Part shown: positions 9,966 to 22,416 of the stretch, piece by piece
Layout: each line of letters begins with the position of its first letter
Numbering within the stretch: the stretch's first letter is position 1
Assembly: GCA_051453625.1 (NCBI GenBank)
Contig: JBOZIK010000001.1
Coordinates: 79,483,045 to 79,547,044 of the forward strand
Length of the DNA stretch: 64,000 nucleotides
Direction of reading: 5' to 3'
DNA from: Welwitschia mirabilis
Taxonomy: Eukaryota > Gnetophyta > Gnetopsida > Welwitschiales
Translations under genes and position numbers: made by a program
The notes under the pieces: model-generated
Databases searched by the model: none
What the model was told of the DNA's origin: nothing
What the model saw: the letters and a program-made list of their open reading frames with translations, nothing else

Positions 9966-12900
9966 TATTATACTTGAAGGCTATACTTGCTTATTTGCAT
10001 TGGAAATTCTCAGTTTAAATTTTTGTAGTTTTATCTAACTTCATTGAAATACAAAAAGAAACTAGAGGTAACTTTTTTTTTTAACCTGATTATTATTTTA
10101 CCTAGGAAAATAAGATTCTTAAACTACTTAGCTAGGGATGTAATAACATTCTTGTACCAAATTATAAAATTTTTTTTTTACTTAAATTAAAATGGATAAT
10201 ATTTCAAATATTTTGGTATCTAATTTGACCCCAAAGATAGCATTTTACTAGTATCAAACTATACACTACAAGAAATAAGGGAGCCTTAATTAAATTTCAT
10301 CTTTACATTTTTGAAATATAAACTAGACTAAAATAAGACCTTTAAGCATGAGAATAATTTGGACTTGATTAATTCCTACTTAGTAGAAATATAATCCCTA
10401 ATCAAGTTTTATCTTCTTTAACATGTAGAAGATATAAATATACGTCATAAAATTAATCTAATTTTTACTTCAACCTAATTACATATCTTGTCTAAAATTT
10501 AAAAGACAAAAATTTAACTCCTCCTACAACATCTTAAATGATTTTATTAGAGATAGAAAAGAACTCTTTAAAAATCTTCAAAACAAACTAGAAGAAGTAC
10601 CCCCAGTGAGATCACCTCTTTTGTAACCAAATTCATCCTTCCTACCTTCAAACCTTCTTTTCTCACTTAGCACATTTTATGTTCTAACATATAAAACCAA
10701 CCTCTTATTTATTATTACCTCATCTACATGTACTTCTTATTTCATTCACTACATCATCTTATGAAATTAGGTTTCCTAAGTATTATTATAAAATAATTTT
10801 TATTTCATATAATATTTTTTTAGAATTTTCTCTATTATGATTAAGTTTAACTTTAATTGATTGTTTGACTATTTCAACCTTATCTTATAATCATTATTGT
10901 TTTCTTCATCTAATTTTAGGATAATTTCAATATTATTCTTATGTATTAAGTCTTTCTTATCATAAGTTTAAAATTAATCATTTACCTCATAGTTATTTTA
11001 CTTGATATAATTCATAATCATTAAAAAATTATTTTTTGTTATATATTTAAAATTTCACATTAAATACCATACATTTTATATCTTTAATAAATAATCTACT
11101 AGTTCTTATTATCCTTCAAAAGATAATATGAAACAAGGCTATTCATCCTTTTATTCATTGATTTTTTAATTACTATGCTTTTTCCAAACCTTGAAATTAG
11201 GATAAAGACATATGATACTTTACTCTCTCTACTTTATGAATATGTTCTATAGAATAGATTTTTATAACTTTCTTAACATTTTTTTTATTTATCACTTAAA
11301 TTAATTATTTATTTACTTTTATTGTTAACATCCATTCTCTTTTTTATCTATCTTGGAAGTTTTGGAACTGAAGATTCAACTAGATTCTTGATTTTATGTT
11401 CTTTAAGTTTTAGATTCTTTTTAATTTATTATTTAAGTGAAAGTGATATCCAAGTTTGTTAATATATTATTATTTTTATTTTCATTATTAACTTCAGTGA
11501 TTTTTATACATGCATTATGTTAAATTATACTTTAATATTAATACATGTTCATCTAAAATCATTTTACAAAGAACACCTAAAAATTATATTATGAAATAAA
11601 TTTTTTCCCCTTTAGAGTCATATTAGTGTCACAATTTCTTAGTTGTTAAAAAACTTATTTAATATCTTATAGTTTCCTTAATTATTAGTAATTGTAAAGT
11701 TTTAGTTACTTAATATTACTATTATAATTTGATACCATAGAGGTTATTTTGTTATAATATTCCAAGATATGTTCTATTAAGTAATCTCTCGATGTTAATC
11801 ATAGTTTATTAATCCATTAAATATTCAATATATGTAATTCATGTAATCGAATATAATGCTATTACTTTATGAGATCACTAATATGAAGATTAACTAATCT
11901 TTGTTACTACTAATAGATTTCATTAAAAGAGCCTTAAATATCATTTACGTAGGCCTTTATAGTTTCATGCATCAATATAAATAAAAATATATGATTTGTA
12001 CTATTTTTATTATTTTCTTAAAAATATTTTTTGTAAAGTAAATCATTATAACTTAAAAATATAAAACCAAGTACATGATAGATTACATGATAGACATTCT
12101 ACATGAAGACCTAGTGAGAATGATATGTTTTAAAAAGAAGGGATATTTGATAATGTCTTTAAAGCATATTCTAAAGTACATCTAATGTTAAATCACATAA
12201 ATGTATTATGGTATTCTAATAAATTAAGAAAACAACTATGTACAATAAAAAGTCATTATAAAAAGATTAAATATTAAAAAGTAATTTTATTATAGATAAC
12301 TTCCTCATAAGAATCCCATGTAATTTTCTTATTTTTATAGGTTTTAAAGTGAATATTTAGGTGAGTATTAACTAGTTTACTAGAGGAATTATTTATATAT
12401 TCATTATTAGTTATATTCATAATTTCCACACTAGTTCAAATCCATTTACTACTTGCTATCAAATCATTTACTAAAGTATAAGAGTTGCAAGTTTTTTTCT
12501 TTTAACACTCTAATTCCTTTTCTCCCATCATTGAGGTTGCAACTAAGAATTTAAGTAGCCTCCATACCTTGTGATAAGACTTCAATGACATATGTATTAA
12601 GAAATTTAGCTATCTAAGCTTGATGTGCTTATAAAAGGTAAAAGAAGTGTATCACTAATTTCATTTGCAATGGAACATGTAAAAAAGTATATTTTTATAA
12701 GAAATAATTACTAGAATAGTTGATTGAGAATATGAAACAATTACTAGAATAGTTGATTAAGAATATGAAATAAGTTAAGAATAATGATTCTTAAAATTCT
12801 AATATTTTTATATAGTTGATTTTTATATTTTTATATGTACCCAATGGTATATATCATGTTTAGGTTATTCCTTAAGCATTTTGATTTACATGATTAGATA

Positions 12901-13475
12901 CCTATTACATTAAATTTTAATTATTTATACATTGAACTAATCATACTATTTTGTAAAACCACTTAAAACATTTTACTATGTTAAAATAAAGATAGTAATG
13001 TATAAAACATGTTCATTAGAGTTATCTTCTTTAAGTTATGGTTAAATAACTTCTTCTAAGAAAATTATCTAATAAAGTTTCAAATAAATTCAAAATATAT
13101 AATAGTATTATATGACATTAAAATAGTTATTTTATTTTATTTTTCTTATTTTTTAATAGACATTAGGAATTTTGTACCCTCTACCTTAAAATCCCTATTT
13201 TATAATGCCATATAATGACATAGATTTCATCTCATGATTAAGGTTTTATACCTTGGTATAACATAGGTATCATACAAGTCTAGTTATATTTAAAACTTTA
13301 ATTTAGAATATTTGATCACACATATATTACTTATGTTAATAAACCTTTTAAAACTGTTATTAAAAGTTTTTAAAGTATAGTAATATTATATTGTATTTAT
13401 TATTATTTTTTTTATGTATGTGTGTGTGTAAGTAATACTTCTCAAAATAATACCAAGAAATAGAGCTTAACACAT
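9966..13475. other. AT-rich stretch, no gene recognised
   Basis: Very AT-rich with long T and A runs and stops in all frames. A short near-exact tandem (CAATTACTAGAATAGTTGATT) occurs at about 12703-12760. A (TG)n run of about 12 bp is at 13417-13430. Nothing else was identified. Confidence 0.5.
13471..13475. repeat. Target-site duplication, left (CACAT)
   Basis: CACAT directly before the left LTR of the OTA gypsy element. It matches TACAT at 23641-23645, directly after the right LTR, at 4 of 5 bases with one C/T difference. Gypsy integrases make 5-bp duplications, so this supports the element ends. Confidence 0.5.
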
Positions 13476-14813
13476 TATTTGATGTAGTATGATGAACTAG
13501 ATTTAAAGGTAACTTTACCCTTAGGTATTATTCTTTCTTAGGGATAACATCAGTTTATGTTCAAAAGTGCACTAACTTATGCTTAATGCAAGTTTTAAAT
13601 CTTAACAAAAGAAAGAGAAATATGTGATTTTTAAGTTGAGTTTAAAATCATTGAGATATGAGAAAAGCAAACTAGCTCCAAGGTATTACTTATTTTGTTC
13701 CTAAGCAATCCTTTACTTTAATGTTATCCAATCACCTTGTTGTAAAATACTTGAAACCATCAAGTATCTTTTGCTAATGCCATGGGACATAATCTCATCC
13801 ACGATATCATAAATGATAAATTAAATTAATACTTTAGCCTATACAATAATAGAAAGTATAGATTCTAACTACTTAAGATTAATGAAGTTAAAAGAGTTAT
13901 ACTAAGAGATTAAAAGGAATTAACTCAATTCAAATGAATTTGATAATCAAGTGCACCTAAGAATTTCAACTATAAAATAAATTATGATATGAAATAAAAG
14001 AAAATAACTTTATGTATTGTAAAAAAAAAACAACTTTATAGTAAAGAAAGAAAGAAGCAAGAGAAATGCCTTGGCAACCCTTAAAGACTAGCTCACTCCC
14101 CTAAAGAGTTACTTTCGAATGCATCACAAGTCGATGCTTAAGGTTTTACAATTCTTCAAACCAAAGATGACACAATGAAGGGTTTAAGACCTTTTTATAA
14201 GAATAAATGAGGGAGAGGGATGGTTATAAGCCCTTAGCTTATAGCATTAGGTGGATGGTAATAAATCATGACATCAAATAGGATAATTTATCCTCTTTTT
14301 CATTTGGTAAAAATGCTTATGATAATGCTAACACTTGGCTTCAAAGTGCTGGAGCTACTTTAAACTACTAACTACGTCATGTGTTTTCTCTATCATGCTA
14401 CTCAGCCTTATTAAATGTTGCTCTATAAGTTTTTGTAATCACCATCACATGTCGTTTGAGAATATAATTATTTTTAATATGAAATATAACCAAGCTCATA
14501 ATTGTATTTTGTCTAATTTTTTATGAAATGTTAGGGATGTAAGTTTGGAGGTAGTTTTTGCATATAGGCTAGTGCCCATATAAGCTGGTAGCACTAGTAA
14601 TTCTAGACAGTGATGCTAGCTTTTTAAGCTTCTTTGATTATCAAATTAAGATATTTCATTCAATTGAGCATTACTCACCTAAAAATGTCATGGGAAATAC
14701 TTAAGTTTATAATTAATGTAAAAATTACTAGAAGAAATGTTGTATGATAAAATTAATTATGAGATTAATTAGTCATTTAACTTGATTATAATGTTAATTT
14801 TTATATGTTAACA
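13476..14813 (-). repeat. 3' LTR of OTA gypsy element (left)
   Basis: Colinear with 22417-23640. Shared blocks include GATTTAAAG, AGGGATAACAT, GCACTAACTTATGCTTAAT, TCTTTTTCATTTGGTAAAAAT and the end TATAATGTTAATTTT. On the minus strand it begins TGTTAACATA. A TATA-like CTTATAAAAAGG (14190-14201, minus) is present here. It is about 110 bp longer than its partner because the partner lacks the segment around this TATA motif. Confidence 0.8.
14190..14201 (-). promoter_or_regulatory. LTR TATA box
   Basis: The minus strand reads CTTATAAAAAGG inside the left LTR. By position it would be the LTR promoter. The same segment is deleted from the right LTR. Confidence 0.45.
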
Positions 14814-16335
14814 TACCACCTAACTATTTTCTTATTAGTGCCTTAGCAAAAAGATGATACAAAATGATTAAACATGGAAAAATTATCAAAGTTGAATGCA
14901 CTTAAACATGAAAAAAGATGTAACTTTAGAAATTTTAAGATCAATTACATACTAGAATATCAAAGTAAAAAAAAATAATGAAAATCGAGATGCCATACTC
15001 CCTAATCAAAACTAAACTTTATCCTTAAATTTTATGGTAAAAAACTTTTAAATCATTTGAGAACATAAGTCTAGAAAGAATCATAAAGAGTTCTTTTATT
15101 AACAACTATGAAAAATGATGTAGCTAATCTAAAAAGGAAAAGATTAACTAATGTGAAAACACTACTAAGTGAAAGGTATATCAATAAAAATGGTTTATGT
15201 CTTAGAAATTATTTATCATAAAATTGGTGATGAAGTGAAGTGAAGTAAAGTGAAATGAAGATGATAAATGCATCAAAGGAGCTAAACATAAACTAATAAA
15301 CAAATGACTGAGCTATCTTAAGTTCTCAATTCCTTATTATATTTTTGTATTTTTAGTAAATCACAATATTAACTAAGTTCTTAGTCCCTTATTATATGAC
15401 TTTAGGAAATTAATGTAAATTCTAAGTATGAAAATTAAGACAAAATAGTTCATATAAAGCCTCTGATTCCCACCTTTTGTCACTCCTTTATTTTTTGTTA
15501 CTACCATCGCTTATGTCTTTAGTATTATGCGTTTGAATTACATTGAGGATATAGTGTCATAACATTTTCTGCTAATAGAGTTAAGCATGTTGTATTTGAA
15601 AAAATCAATGTTTCATTACCAACAAGCATTTATGGTCTTGATGCAATTAAACATATTACAATTAGATCATTAGAGTTACATTACTAATAAGCATCCATAG
15701 TATTAATGTAGTTAACTAAATTCAACTAAGTGATTAATATTATATAATTTTTAAGAAGAGATATATATTATTTACTTTTTTTTCATCTTCCCATATTTAT
15801 TTTTATGCACATTAGAGGCTCATTGGATTATTAGCCTAGTCAAGACAAATCTTTTTCCTATTAGAGGATTTATACTTGAGGAATACATGTAAAGGTAAAT
15901 CGCACCTTTTCAACTAAGTTTTATTAAAAACAAAGATCTTAAGTAAATGCATTATTAACCAACATACTTGAAATAAGTACACTTTTCCTTAAAAACCCAT
16001 AATAAAACTTGATCTTAATCATTACTTGAGTAATAAAAATATCACTTATTATTAACTTTTGTTTAAGGACCTTTAACATGGATCAGTAAGCCTTATAAAT
16101 TCATAATTCACTAGAAAGATGGATGATAATACTTTAGGTGATATCTATTGACTTTAAATAGTTGATTATTTTTAGGATTTTTTTATGAAAAATACTCCAT
16201 GAGATAAAACCTTATTTATTAAGAATGGTTTTTTTTACTTTAAGATTAATTTACTTAGAAAAAGACGTAAATGAAATTTATAAACTACAATTAGTTCTTT
16301 CTCATTGAAAATTTTCCTAGGGATATGTTAATCGT
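14814..16335 (-). other. 3' internal region of OTA element, non-coding
   Basis: About 1.5 kb between integrase and the 3' LTR with no readable domain. The minus strand just before the LTR reads AGTTAGGTGGTA, a probable degraded polypurine tract. Long post-integrase spacers are usual in OTA elements. A short GTGAA-like tandem (15234-15260) lies within it. Confidence 0.5.
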
Positions 16336-17130
16336 GGAATTTCTTCATCCTTTCTTTACTTATCCTTATGTTTTTATAGGTTTCATTTTTGATCTCATAT
16401 AATTCGTTAAGTTATATGACCTTATTTTTTCTTATAGTCTCAAAATTTAAGTTCATGTCTTTGATCATGTAGTCTGCTTTATGCTCTAGATCTATGGGTA
16501 GATGATAGGCTTTTTCATAGATTAATCTAAATGATGACATTTCTAAGGGGGTTTTATAAGTAGTGCAGTATGTCCATAAAACATGATTAACTTTGAAAGA
16601 CTAGTTTATCAATGTTGAGTTTATTACTTTTCGTAATATTTTCCAGTTCCCTATTCATAATATCAACTTGACCACTTGTTTGAGGATGATAAGATGTTAC
16701 AACTTTTTATGTTTCCCATATTTAGTGAGAATATTATTAAATATTTTAATGTAGAAGTGTGTTCCTCCATTACTGATTAAGAGTGGTAGATAATCAAAGC
16801 ACATTAAGATGTTATCTTTACAAATTTAATCACTATATAGCATCATTTATTTGACAAGCACAAGACTTAGCCCATTTAGTTATGTAATCAACATAGATAA
16901 GACTATATTGATGTCCATTTAATAATGGATAATAACCCTTAAAATTAATTTCCCAAATGTCAAATGATTCATCAACAAGAATGGATTTAAAGGCATCATT
17001 TATCTTCACAAAAGACTTTCCAACTTTTGATAGTTATTGCAAGATTTATGATAAAGTAGGAGCCTTTAAAAATATATGGTTAATAAAAATCAAATTGTAA
17101 GTTTTTGTAGTAGTTTCTTTGGTTTAGTAG
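16336..17130 (-). pseudogene. Integrase of OTA gypsy element (decayed)
   Basis: Minus-strand reading gives a zinc-binding remnant with CKSCNNYQ-like spacing, then ILVDESFDIWEINFKGYYP (16911-16970), where the family has D(V/I)WGIDFMGPFP, then YVDYITKWAKSCAC (family YVDYVSKWVEAxAC). The C-terminal block LNELYEIKNETYKNIRIS and KKFHD near 16345-16425 matches the typical end of gypsy integrases. The first catalytic Asp of the DDE triad (GIDFMG) is Asn here, a G-to-A change. Many stops. The protein would have joined the DNA copy to the genome. Confidence 0.75.
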
Positions 17131-17439
17131 TGACCACTACAAGGCTCAGGATAATAATATTTAAGTATATTGTATATTTCATTTCGGGGACACATTTGTG
17201 AATGACTCGGTTTAGATAGTATTTGAAAAGACATGGGCTATCTTAGAAAAAGTACTTGACTTGGCTTAGGAATATTTTTTAATAATTGATGATCAAATGA
17301 GAGGGGATGATTCTAGACACTAAGTAGTTGGTAATATCTACAAACCAAGGTGCTTCCTCAACTGAAAAGAGATGTTTATCTAGTAAGATGTCATTAATGG
17401 AAAAGAACATTTGTAGATTCTCTTGAGTTAATTAAGAAA

Positions 17440-17955
17440 GGTGATCACAAACTACATTATTAAAATTATTTTTAACTTTAATTTCCAAGTAAAATTTTTA
17501 TAGAAGAAGGATCCATCTCTTGATTTTGAATCCTTTTTACAAAGAGATATCTAAGTGCCAAATGATAAATTTAGATAATTACCTTAGACCTTAAAAGATC
17601 TTGCCAAAATTTCTCTAAGATAGAGACTATAACTAGTAGTTCATTTTTTATAATGGTATAGTATAACTAATTCTCATTTAAAGTTTTACTAGCTTAATAA
17701 ATCATAATTTGTTTTTCATCTATCATTTATCCTAAAATGCCTTAACTATGTAATCACTAGCATCATACATAAGCTTAAAATGTAACTTCTAATTAGGTGA
17801 TTAGATGATTGGAGTCAAAGCAAGTTTTTTTTTTTTAAGTTATTCAAAGGCTTATTAACATTCAAAGCTCCAATTGAAAGTGGTATCTTTGCTTAAAAGA
17901 TCACACAATGGCTTACATATTTTACTAAAATCCTTGATATTTTTCATGTCCCAAG
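17440..17955 (-). pseudogene. RNase H domain of OTA element (decayed)
   Basis: The RT-RNase H linker reads FSKICKPLCDLLSKDTTFNW (17885-17944, minus), essentially the family motif, followed by KLMYDASDYIVKAF (17741-17782) for family FELMCDASDYAVGAVLG. The Cys-to-Tyr change is G-to-A. Stops follow at short intervals. This domain would remove template RNA during reverse transcription. Confidence 0.75.
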
Positions 17956-19160
17956 AAAGATCTAATATCTTTTTATTTTTAAGGAATTGAAAGTTGTGTT
18001 ATTAGAGAGATATTATTAGGATCTACTTGGATGTCTTTCTTAGAGATGACGTGTCTTAAAACTATGCCTTAATTAATCATAAAGTGGCATTTCTCCCAGT
18101 TAAGCACAAAGGTGTTTTTTGATACATCACTTGAGGACATGTTCTAAGTTGTCTGAATGATGGTTAAAAGAGTTTGTATAGATCAAAAAGTCATTCATAA
18201 ATATTTTAACTCCTAAATATAATAAGTTGGAGAAGAATTCAATCATGTAACTTTGGAAAGTGGTAGTGCATTACATAGACCAAAGGGCATTCATTTATAG
18301 TAAATGTTTCTTAAGGGTAAGTAAGGGTAGTTTTGTATTAATCCTCAATGGTAATTTCAATTTTATTATAACTTAAGTACGTATATAAGAAATACTAAAA
18401 TGAATGCCCTATAAGTTACTCTAGGATTTGGTCAAGGAAAGATAAAGGAAAGTGATCCTTTCTTGAGTGTTAAAAAGCTAGCCATACTGTTATATACAAT
18501 ACTCCGTGCTTTTTTGTTTTTCTCTATACTAATACTCTAGGTTCCAAGAGCCATGCTAGTTGTTATAGGGAGTCCGATTTCTAGTGACAGGTACTACCAG
18601 AAGACACATATTCATTTCCTTGTAGTTTCCCTAGGTTAGCTCCTATTTGTAAGGGCGTGTATGATAGAAGGGTTATATAGAGAGGCCAATGCTGTGGGTG
18701 TGCGTGTTGTTGTTTATAATGTTTAATTTTTAGTAGTCTACGCACATCCTCCATTTTATTGTGAATTTGACAGGAATATGTTTGTTATGCTCATTTAAGA
18801 CAAGGATAATTTTTTCTTTTTTTAGCCATGGTTTGAGTTAGACTAATTAATTTATTATCTAAAATAGAGTAGGTAATTCCATTATTGAGAAGTTTGATAA
18901 TATCATTTTTAAATACCTCCCTTAAGGTTGGGTTTATTTGTCTCTAGGTATTTTTAGATGGCTTAACATTATCTTCTAAATAGATATTATGCATGCAAAT
19001 GCTAGGATCAATGCCCCTAATGTTTGAAATGGATCATCCTATTATTTGCTTATTCTTTCTTAAGAGTTCAAGTAATTGAAATTCTTGAGATAGGATCAAG
19101 GAAGAATTTATGACTACTAAAAGAGTGGATTTATCCCTAAGAAAGTGTATTTTATATCAT
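17956..19160 (-). pseudogene. Reverse transcriptase of OTA gypsy element (decayed)
   Basis: Domains in order on the minus strand: the pre-RT motif LKPLPNDIKYTFLG (19125-19170); ICMHxxYLEDN near 18980; NPTLRE and KLLNNGITYSILD near 18860-18930 (family KLLDAGIIYPISD); PxTFQ-region fragments near 18260-18300; the catalytic block FMNDFLIYTNSF at about 18166-18201 (family FMDDFSVYGxSF); and CHFMV-like residues near 18090. The catalytic FMDD reads FMND, a single G-to-A change. Many stops and frameshifts. It was the polymerase that copied the element RNA. Confidence 0.8.
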
Positions 19161-19326
19161 TAGGCAAGGGTTTAAGTTTCAGATCAATTTTGTTTTGGAT
19201 GATAAGGCATGAATCCTCTTCTAAGTCATCATTATCATAAGAATGAAAAGTAAATTCCTGATTTTCAAAAAGACTTTTTACTTCATCCTCATATTCTACC
19301 CCTTTATCATTTGATGGCAACTTCAT
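19117..19326 (-). pseudogene. Linker between protease and reverse transcriptase, open fragment
   Basis: A 69-codon open stretch beginning MKLPSNDKG and ending LKPLPNDIKYTFLGINPLF. The last part is the conserved start of the gypsy reverse transcriptase region. The middle is acidic (DNDDLEEDS), typical of the spacer after the protease. It is part of the broken pol, not a gene of its own. Confidence 0.7.
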
Positions 19327-19344
19327 GGCATTAAAAATGTTTAG

Positions 19345-19690
19345 TTATATGGTTATTTTGCTAGAGGAAATTTTCATTAATCCATTCTTATAATTGATTA
19401 AGTATTTTGAGGTTGCTAAGAATGGTCTTCCTAAAATGACAAGCACTAATTGGTTCATTGAGTTCTCCATGTCCAAAATCACAAAGTCTACTAGGAAGTA
19501 GAAGCTATCATATCTAACGATAATATCCTTTATGATTTCTAATGGTGTTTTAATAGAGTCATCTACTAATTGGAGTTGGAGTTTTATGTTCTTAAGTTCT
19601 TCCAAGCCTAATTCTTTATAGGTTTTTCAGGGAAGCAAATTTACACTAGCTCTTAAGTCTAATAAGGCTTACTTGGATCATCTATTACCT
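19345..19690 (-). pseudogene. Retroviral-type aspartyl protease of OTA element
   Basis: Minus strand: the active-site block LLDLRASVNLLP (19643-19678) matches the clade motif LLDLGASVNLLP with Gly changed to Arg (GGA to AGA). One stop follows, then KTYKELGLEELKNIKLQLQ and, after a run of hydrophobic residues, LGRPFLATSKYLINYKNG (family LGRPFLATxxAxIDxxxG). The last 86 codons (19345-19605) are an uninterrupted frame, the longest intact piece of this element. The protease would process the Gag-Pol polyprotein. Confidence 0.8.
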
Positions 19691-20899
19691 ATAGTAATAG
19701 CAATTGTGGAATACCTAGCGTCTTTATATTTCTAGTGGAAATTGGTTCTAGAGAATTTTTCTTATTTTTAAGCTAAAAAAGTTTTACTTTTTATGTTAAT
19801 ATGCCTTTTTATAGTGCATAATTCTTTGAGAAATTTGACAAAGCAAGATACCTGCTTGATGCTTCTAGGAGGAGGATGTTTATTTCAACTTTCTTAAGAA
19901 TTTTTAAAGCCTTTAATCTATTTTTTAATATGTTGTCCTTCCTTAGTTATTAGGGAAAAGGTAAGACTTCTTTGTATATGGGTAATGGATCTTCATTCTT
20001 ATTCTTTTCCTTATTTTCTATAGGGCTTTATTTTTCCTTAGGCCTATTTTGTATGGGTGGGTTTTCTAGCTATTTTTTGCTTCTAAGTGTATAATTTGGG
20101 CACTTATGGAAATTTTTCCTATTTTACTTTATTTTAATGATGAAAAGATATGGGTGATGATTTATTGGAGTTGGTGTATTTCCTATTCAAAACTTTGATT
20201 TATTTGTGCTTGTGATTCTATGAAAATTTTGAAGGTTTCCTTTTAATAGATTAGATGAAGTCATTTAATAGTTTAATAATTAAGGGTAAGGATAAAAATA
20301 TAAGGGAAATGACTTTTTAGGATAATAATTTTATTATGGATTATTTTATTTCTTTCAAAATAAATTAGGATAATTTAGTTAATTGGGTTTGTAAGTGTTT
20401 AAGTACAAGTTGTTTTTAGGATTTTTCCATCAGTGCCCTACCATATGTACCTACTCATAAATTGTATTTTGAAATAGAGGAATGGAGAGGTATTTAGTGA
20501 TTTTATGATTATCAATGTGATAAATAAGGTATTTTAATTTAATAATCATGGATGAAGGTAAAGGTGAAGTGGTTAAATATTCTAGTCTTCATGCTAGCTC
20601 ATTTATCTTATTGTTTACTTCAAAATTTTTGAGACATTAAAAACAATAGTTGATCCAATAAGATGGTAAGATCTTAAAGGTTTTTTAGGATTCTCTTAAT
20701 TTTTTGAGCTCTTGTTATACTTTCCAGGTACTCCCAAATGTGATCTAGGGGAATGATAATAAAATTACCTCAGCTAATCATCTTGAATAATTAGAAGTTA
20801 TTAGCAAGTAATCCATCATAGAAGTAATTGTTTTCCTACCTAACTTAAAACCATGTTTGGGATATTTTAATAATACATTTTTAAATTATTTAATAATCT

Positions 20900-21260
20900 A
20901 GGAAAATGTTTCACAGTCTTTCTGTTAGAAATTCATGATTTCTTTCCTTAGGAAATTTATCTTATGATTCGAAAAGAATTTGAAGATAAAGCTTTACTTA
21001 GGTCAGTCGAGGTTGTAATGAAAAAGGATTTTAGAATGTATAACCAAGATTTAATCTTTTCTTTCAAGAAAAAGGAAAATAAGATAATTATAAGTACATC
21101 ATGAGTATTAGGATTGTAAAAGACAATTGATAGAACACACTTAAATTTCTTGGGGTAAAGGCATGGATCCTTAGACTCTAATCCATTAAAATGAAGCAAG
21201 AATTGGATAGTAGAGGGTTTGAATTCTAGCCTCTTCTTAATGTATTATGGTACTATGTAA
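20900..21260 (-). pseudogene. Gag capsid fragment of OTA element
   Basis: The 80-codon open stretch at 20957-21199 starts MLHFNGLESKDPCLYPKKF and contains LFSFFLKEKIKSWLY. These correspond to the plant gypsy gag motifs FHGLESExPxxHLxEF and LFPFSLKDxAKxWL. The frame is otherwise broken on both sides. Gag forms the particle that packages element RNA. Confidence 0.7.
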
Positions 21261-22333
21261 GATGGTATTCCTATACATTATTATTGGAGGTAATCATAGA
21301 GGTTTTTATAGGCTGGTTAGTAGCAATAGTAAGAGCATCTTATCATTTGGCCACTTCATGGATAGAATAGTAGGCTCTCAATCCATTGATCATCTCCTAG
21401 TTAGATAAAGATTTATTCAAGAGACCTTGAAAATTGTGTTGGTTATTTAGATTTTTTTATTTCTATTATGATGGGTGGTTTATTAATAAGTTTGATTATT
21501 TTAGGATGTTAAGATTTAATCTATTTTAGAATCATCATAATCTCAATTTCTAGTTTGTTGTATTCTTTCATGATTAATGCAAGGGTTCATGTTATTTTAA
21601 ATTAGTCTTCTAGTTTTGTCATGATTCTAGGTCATGCAATAATAAGTTCAAAATGTTGTAAGTAAGTTTTAGATACTTTTCAAAGTAGATTCCACAAAGC
21701 CTACGAGTAATTTTGATTTTTAGAATTTCAAAGAAGGTTGTGTAAAAAATTCAAGATGTTCTAAGCCAAAAGGATGGCAGTGTTAATGAGGAAGGGAAAT
21801 GACACTATTAAGTTTTGAGTTTTAGGTTTGTTTTTTAGGAAAAGATTTACCACATTCTTGTGTATCTTTTTGTGTAACAAGGTCACAAAAAAATTAAACA
21901 GAGATAACAAACATAAGCCAAATGTAATAAAAATCATAAAATATTTTTAGATTTTTAAGGTTTTTAACATGTAGCATATTCATGGAAATAGCAACATAGA
22001 ATATCATATAAAAACACAGTAAGAAAAGACAAGCACACAATGTAACATAAAGTTTAATTAAAAGTTTCTAAAGTTTTTTACTCCAAAAGTAACCTATAAA
22101 TAAAATGTTAGACCTATATAAAATAAGTTAGTACAAAATCAAAATTAAACTTTAAAAACAAGTTAGACCAATTTGGATTTCATTGAAATTACTAGCACCA
22201 ACCACTAGCAAAAAAAAACTAAATACACAAAATAAAAAGAAAAAGGACTAGTTTAAGCATTATTAAAAGGAGGACTAGTACCAACCACTATAAAGATAAA
22301 AAGTATGTATAAACTTATAGGACAGGGGAAAAA

Positions 22334-22354
22334 TAATAATAATAATAATAATAA
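22334..22354. repeat. (AAT)n microsatellite
   Basis: About seven AAT units in the untranslated leader of the OTA element, near the primer-binding site. Confidence 0.85.
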
Positions 22355-22392
22355 AAAAGGTAGTGCTTCTCTAAGCTTCTATCATGCCATTA

Positions 22393-22410
22393 TCCCTTGC
22401 AACAACATCA
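22393..22410 (-). promoter_or_regulatory. Primer-binding site, tRNA-Asp type (decayed)
   Basis: The minus strand reads TGATGTTGTTGCAAGGGA. Against TGGCGCCGTTGCCGGGGA, the site complementary to the 3' end of plant tRNA-Asp used by OTA elements, 12 of 18 bases match, and five of the six differences are C-to-T or G-to-A. It is 6 bp from the LTR end. Confidence 0.65.
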
Positions 22411-22416
22411 AAAATA

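Noticed and set aside
20957-21199. Independent 80-codon gene
   Set aside because: The product matches the gypsy gag capsid motif and lies in the right place within the OTA element.
22334-22354. CRISPR-like or other regularly spaced repeat array
   Set aside because: The regular repeats seen are simple microsatellites; there are no spaced identical repeats with unique spacers, and the DNA is eukaryotic.
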